A DNA stretch of 64,000 nt. Source: Microbacterium sp. Clip185 (GTDB lineage Bacteria > Actinomycetota > Actinomycetes > Actinomycetales > Microbacteriaceae). Both the position numbers and the translations under genes were made by a program. The stretch lies in the NCBI RefSeq assembly GCF_028743715.1, contig NZ_CP117996.1, forward strand, positions 1,550,001 to 1,614,000, in the 5' to 3' direction. Within the stretch, counting starts at the first letter, position 1, and every line of letters starts with the position of its first letter. Below the pieces are notes generated by a model. It did no database searches. It saw nothing but the letters and a program-made list of their open reading frames with translations, and was not told where the DNA came from. This document shows, piece after piece, positions 60,297 to 64,000 of the stretch.

Positions 60297-60720
60297 TGCC
60301 CGCGGTGTCCTTCACGAGGTTCGTGATGCGCACCGTGGAGCAGCGACGGCCGGCGTCGTCCGACAGGACGATCTCGTGCACCATCAGCGTGCGTCCGACG
60401 TGCAGGGGAGTGCACACCCCCGTGACGAACCCGGATGTGGCGGAGCGCGTGTGCGTCGCGTTGATGTCGACGCCGACGGCGAGACGGCCCGGACCCGCCA
60501 GGTAGTTCGCGTGCATCGACCCGAGCGACTCGCCGAGGACGACATAGGCGCCGCCGTGGAAGAGACCGACCGGCTGCGTGTTGCCCTCGACGGGCATACG
60601 CGCGATCGCGCGCGGCGTCGTGAACTCGATCCACTCGAGCCCCATCTTGTCGGCGAGGGCGCCCGTGCCGCGGCGCGTCACCCACTCGAGCGGATCGATC
60701 GTGTACTCGGGCGCGGTCAT
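60289..60720 (-). CDS. PaaI-family thioesterase (hotdog fold)
   Basis: A 143-residue single hotdog domain protein. The active-site strand-helix element GLFHGGAYVVLGESLGSM (about 52-69) and the second-strand segment VGVDINATHTRSATSG are typical of PaaI/YbdB-type acyl-CoA thioesterases. Substrate unknown. ATG with AGGAGC upstream. Divergent from polA across a 53-nt gap, and convergent with pdtaR. Confidence 0.92.
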   Translation of the reverse strand: MTAPEYTIDPLEWVTRRGTGALADKMGLEWIEFTTPRAIARMPVEGNTQPVGLFHGGAYVVLGESLGSMHANYLAGPGRLAVGVDINATHTRSATSGFVTGVCTPLHVGRTLMVHEIVLSDDAGRRCSTVRITNLVKDTAGIS

Positions 60721-60761
60721 GCTGCTCCTGGGCTCCGGGGTGTCGTGTCCGCAGGCCTTAC

Positions 60762-60767
60762 TAGGCT
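60762..60767 (+). promoter_or_regulatory. -10 box of polA, leaderless arrangement
   Basis: TAGGCT followed by 6 nt (GTCAGG) and the GTG start of polA. It overlaps a TAGTAA possible -10 on the other strand (60758-60763) for the thioesterase gene. Confidence 0.55.
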
Positions 60768-60773
60768 GTCAGG

Positions 60774-63419
60774 GTGACGGACTCCGAAAAGCCTACTCTG
60801 CTGGTCGTCGACGGCCATTCGCTCGCCTTCCGGGCGTTCTACGCCCTCCCGGTCGACAACTTCACGACGAAGGACGGGCAGCACACCAACGGGGTTTACG
60901 GCTTCCTCTCGATGTTCGTGAACCTCTTGAAGGCCGAGAAGCCGACGCATCTCGCGGTCGCATTCGATACCTCGCGGGTCTCCTTCCGCACGCGCGAGTA
61001 CCCCGAGTACAAGGCGACCCGCAGCGAGACGCCGCCCGAGTTCTCCGGGCAGATTCCCCTTCTGCAGGAGTGCCTGCGCGCCATGAACGTCCCGGTGCTG
61101 ACGAAGGAGGACATCGAGGCCGACGACATCCTCGCGACCCTGGCGACCGAAGGAGTCGCTGCGGGCTACGACGTGCTCGTCTGCTCCGGCGATCGCGACA
61201 CGATCCAACTCGTCACCGACGAGGTCACGCTGCTCTACCCGAGCGTGCAGGGCGTCTCGCAGCTCAAGCGCTACACCCCGGAGACCGTACGCGAGCGCTA
61301 TGGAGTCGCCCCCGCGCAATACCCCGAGATCGCGGCGCTGGTAGGCGAGACGAGCGACAACCTGCCCGGTGTCCCGAAGGTCGGCGAGAAGACGGCCGTG
61401 AAGTGGCTCACGCAGTGGGGATCGCTCGACGAGCTGCTGGCCAACGCCGACAAGATCACCGGTGTCGTCGGCAACAACCTGCGCGAGCACATCGACGACG
61501 TGCGTCGCAACCGCGCACTCAACCGACTCCTGCGAGACGTCGAGCTGCCGGTGACGCCGCAAGACCTCGCGGTACGCCCGATCGACGCGCAGGGAGTGCG
61601 CGACATCTTCGCGCGGCTCGAGTTCCGCACTCTGCTGCCGCGCGTGTTCGAGGCCACCGGAGCGGATGCGGCGGGCACCGTTGCAGACGACGCGCCGGTC
61701 GTCGCCGCACCCGCCCCCGTGGAGGCGACGGATCCCGCGATGCTCACCGCCTGGCTCGACCAGGTCGGCGACGCGGAGGTCGGGGTGACCGTCGTGTTGG
61801 GCGCCTCCATACCCACGCGGATCGGGCTCGCCCGCGCCGATGCCGTGGTCGAGGCGGGGTGGAACGACGGGGTCGCCGCTGCGCTCGCGCCCTGGCTCGC
61901 CTCAGACCGCCCGAAGATCTTCACCGATGCCAAGGGCCAGGTGAAGGCGTTGCGGCGCGCGGGACTCACGGTCGCCGGTGTCGCCTTCGACACGCTTCTG
62001 GCCGGGTGGCTGATCCGTCCGAGTCTTCCCGACAAGTCCCTTGGCGATCTGGTCGACAGGTACCTGGGAGAGAAGCTGCCCGAGGCCGATCCGTCGCAGC
62101 TCGTGCCCGAGACGGAGGGGGCGACGCCCGGCCAGCTCGCGTGGTACACGATCCGCGTCGCCGAGCCCCTTCGCGCTGCGCTCGGCGATGGCCCGATGTC
62201 CGTGCTCACCGATATCGAACTACCCACACTGCTCGCCCTGGCCGACATGGAGCTCGCGGGTGTCGCCGTGTCGCACGAGGTGCTCTCGGGCTTCTCCGCC
62301 GAGCTCGCAGAGCGAGCCGACGGCCTCGCACAGCGCGCCTATGCGGCCATCGACCGCGAGGTGAACCTCGGTTCACCGAAGCAGCTGCAAGAGGTGCTGT
62401 TCGAGCAGCTTCAGCTGCCCAAGACGCGCAAGACGAAGACCGGCTACTCGACGGATGCGGCTGTGCTGGCAGACCTGCAGGAGTCCCACCCGCATCCGTT
62501 CCTCGACCTGCTGCTGCAGCACCGGGAGGCGACGAAGCTGCGGCAGATCATCGAGACGCTGGATGCGGCGATCGCGACCGACGGACGCATCCACACGACC
62601 TACCTGCAGACCGGCTCGCAGACGGGCAGGCTGTCGAGCACCGATCCCAATCTGCAGAACATCCCGATCCGCACCGAGGAGAGCCGCCGCATCCGCTCGG
62701 CGTTCCAGGTGGGCGCGGGCTACGAAACGCTGCTGACGGCCGACTACTCCCAGATCGAGATGCGCATCATGGCGCACCTGTCGGAGGATCCAGGGCTGAT
62801 CGAGGCCTTCAACACGGGAGAGGATCTGCATCGCTTCGTCGGCGCGCGTGTGTTCGGGGTGACGCCCGAAGAGGTCACACCGCAGATGCGCACGAAGGTC
62901 AAGGCGATGTCGTACGGCCTCGTGTACGGACTGTCCGCGTTCGGGCTCTCCAAGCAGCTGCGCATCGAGCAGTCCGAAGCCAAACAGCTCATGGGCGAGT
63001 ACTTCGCACGTTTCGGCGCGGTGCGCGACTACCTGCGCGCATCCGTCGAGAAGGCCCGTGAAGACGGCTACACCGAGACGATCTTCAAGCGACGTCGTCC
63101 GTTCCCCGACCTCGCCAGCCCCAACCGGGTGCTGCGCGAGAACGCGGAGCGTGCCGCCCTCAACGCGCCCATTCAGGGCAGCGCGGCCGACATCATGAAG
63201 ATCGCGCTGTTCCGCATCCATGCCGAGTTCCAGGAGCATCAGCTGGCCTCGCGCGTGCTCCTGCAGATCCATGACGAACTCGTGGTCGAGGTCGCGGCGG
63301 GGGAGTGGGAGCGGGTGGAGCAGATCGTGCGCGAGCGGATGGGGGATGCGGCGCAGCTCACGGTCCCGCTCGACATCCAGATCGGGCGCGGCGCCGATTG
63401 GAACGCCGCGGGGCACTGA
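60774..63419 (+). CDS. polA: DNA polymerase I
   Basis: An 881-residue repair and Okazaki-fragment-processing polymerase. The N-terminal 5' nuclease domain has LVVDGHSLAFRAFYALP, IEADDILATLA and VCSGDRDTIQLV. The central 3'-5' exonuclease fold lacks the catalytic DxE (the strand reads VGVTVVLGA), so proofreading is probably absent, as in other actinobacteria. Polymerase motif A is TADYSQIEMRIMAHL, motif B RTKVKAMSYGLVYG with Tyr in place of the E. coli Phe762, and motif C LQIHDELVVEV. GTG start with a leaderless -10 box. Confidence 0.97.
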   Translation: MTDSEKPTLLVVDGHSLAFRAFYALPVDNFTTKDGQHTNGVYGFLSMFVNLLKAEKPTHLAVAFDTSRVSFRTREYPEYKATRSETPPEFSGQIPLLQECLRAMNVPVLTKEDIEADDILATLATEGVAAGYDVLVCSGDRDTIQLVTDEVTLLYPSVQGVSQLKRYTPETVRERYGVAPAQYPEIAALVGETSDNLPGVPKVGEKTAVKWLTQWGSLDELLANADKITGVVGNNLREHIDDVRRNRALNRLLRDVELPVTPQDLAVRPIDAQGVRDIFARLEFRTLLPRVFEATGADAAGTVADDAPVVAAPAPVEATDPAMLTAWLDQVGDAEVGVTVVLGASIPTRIGLARADAVVEAGWNDGVAAALAPWLASDRPKIFTDAKGQVKALRRAGLTVAGVAFDTLLAGWLIRPSLPDKSLGDLVDRYLGEKLPEADPSQLVPETEGATPGQLAWYTIRVAEPLRAALGDGPMSVLTDIELPTLLALADMELAGVAVSHEVLSGFSAELAERADGLAQRAYAAIDREVNLGSPKQLQEVLFEQLQLPKTRKTKTGYSTDAAVLADLQESHPHPFLDLLLQHREATKLRQIIETLDAAIATDGRIHTTYLQTGSQTGRLSSTDPNLQNIPIRTEESRRIRSAFQVGAGYETLLTADYSQIEMRIMAHLSEDPGLIEAFNTGEDLHRFVGARVFGVTPEEVTPQMRTKVKAMSYGLVYGLSAFGLSKQLRIEQSEAKQLMGEYFARFGAVRDYLRASVEKAREDGYTETIFKRRRPFPDLASPNRVLRENAERAALNAPIQGSAADIMKIALFRIHAEFQEHQLASRVLLQIHDELVVEVAAGEWERVEQIVRERMGDAAQLTVPLDIQIGRGADWNAAGH

Positions 63420-63438
63420 ACGGCATCAGCCGTCGGCG

Positions 63439-63444
63439 TAGGCT
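63439..63444 (+). promoter_or_regulatory. -10 box of the DUF885 gene, leaderless arrangement
   Basis: TAGGCT followed by 7 nt and the ATG start, without a ribosome-binding site. Confidence 0.55.
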
Positions 63445-63451
63445 CGAATCC

Positions 63452-64000
63452 ATGAGTGAAACGTCCCGCCCCACCACTCCCATCGACGCCATCGCCGACA
63501 CATGGGTCGACGTCGTGGCCGAACTGTCACCGACGACCGCCACCTACATCGGCCGGTTCGAGTTCAACGACCGCTTCGGGGACTACTCACCCGAGGGAGC
63601 CGAGCGTTACGCCGAGGCGGCCCGCCGCACGCTCGCCGAGCTCGACTCGGCCACGCCCGTCGACGAGGTCGACACGGTGACGAAGGCCGACCTGTCGCGC
63701 GAGCTGCGCCTCGACCTCGAACTGCACGAGGCGCAGGCGAGCCTGCGGGACCTGAACGTCATCGCATCGCCGGCGCAGGACATCCGTTCGGTGTTCGATC
63801 TCATGCCCACCGACACGGTCGAGGACTGGGAGGTCGTCGCGCGTCGCCTGCAGGCACTGCCCGCGGCGATCGACGGCTACATCGCGAGCCTGCGGGCCGG
63901 TATCACGGCGGGAACGGTGCCCGCTCGCCGGCAGGTGCTCGAAGTCGTCACCCAGATCGAGCGCTACACGGCGGAGTCCGGGTTCTTCGCGACGTTCGCC
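63452..64000 (+). CDS. DUF885 family protein, 3'-truncated by window edge
   Basis: 183 codons are visible and the frame stays open to the window edge. The N-terminus (PIDAIADTWVDVVAELSPTT, YIGRFEFNDRFGDYSPEG) and the segment DTVEDWEVVARRLQALPAAI resemble the DUF885 family of large, probably zinc-dependent hydrolases/peptidases of about 550-600 residues; its HEXXH metal motif would lie in the part not shown. No signal peptide is visible. ATG start with a leaderless -10 box. Confidence 0.85.
   Translation, partial: MSETSRPTTPIDAIADTWVDVVAELSPTTATYIGRFEFNDRFGDYSPEGAERYAEAARRTLAELDSATPVDEVDTVTKADLSRELRLDLELHEAQASLRDLNVIASPAQDIRSVFDLMPTDTVEDWEVVARRLQALPAAIDGYIASLRAGITAGTVPARRQVLEVVTQIERYTAESGFFATFA

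Overview
The window is a high-GC, gene-dense chromosomal segment from an actinobacterium, most likely a member of the Microbacteriaceae close to Microbacterium. The reasons are the GC-rich codon usage, the many GTG starts and 1-11 nt start/stop overlaps, the classical actinobacterial gene order, and the strong habit of using the word GGATGC inside coding sequence. There is no insertion sequence, phage gene, CRISPR array or rRNA gene. One tRNA gene is present (tRNA-Leu, CAA).

Layout. 1-4.4 kb: 3' part of rel, then leftward genes for an AbiEi-like protein of unknown role, a DUF349 protein and a small membrane-anchor protein. 4.4-10.1 kb: rarA, rpsD, a small membrane protein, alaS and ruvX. 10.1-15.6 kb: mltG followed by the chorismate block aroE-aroC-aroK-aroB-aroQ. 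15.6-17.1 kb: a TetR regulator preceded by a dense operator-like palindrome cluster, and a 3-hydroxyacyl-CoA dehydrogenase. 17.3-18.2 kb: efp-nusB. 18.3-21.2 kb: a membrane esterase and a metallo-beta-lactamase/Rieske two-domain protein. 21.3-27.6 kb: a complete leftward mevalonate operon (mevalonate kinase, diphosphomevalonate decarboxylase, phosphomevalonate kinase, type 2 IPP isomerase, HMG-CoA reductase, HMG-CoA synthase), which converts acetyl-/acetoacetyl-CoA to IPP and DMAPP. 27.7-36.4 kb: the pyrimidine operon pyrR-pyrB-pyrC-(PH-like protein)-carA-carB-pyrF, headed by a PyrR-binding RNA loop. 36.3-43.8 kb: a fused actinobacterial IHF-guanylate kinase, rpoZ, metK, a degenerate priA, fmt, rsmB and rpe. 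43.9-49.9 kb: hisE-hisG-hisF-hisI and a tryptophan block (membrane protein, small membrane protein, trpC-trpB-trpA) without trpE. 49.9-59.0 kb: DUF805 protein, lgt, gltB-gltD, pyk. 59.0-59.6 kb: terminator, three copies of a 52-nt dyad element, and tRNA-Leu. 59.6-64 kb: pdtaR-like ANTAR regulator, PaaI-type thioesterase, polA, and the 5' part of a DUF885 gene.

Most genes are housekeeping and very compactly packed. Several promoters look leaderless: a TANNNT -10 box lies 6-7 nt before a GTG/ATG with no usable Shine-Dalgarno sequence. The parts that depart from the expected core are the mevalonate/Rieske/esterase block sitting where nusB normally leads to bldD-pyrR in Streptomyces, the TetR/dehydrogenase pair between aroQ and efp, the IHF-Gmk fusion, the missing trpE, pyrD and coaBC, and the 52-nt dyad repeats next to the tRNA.
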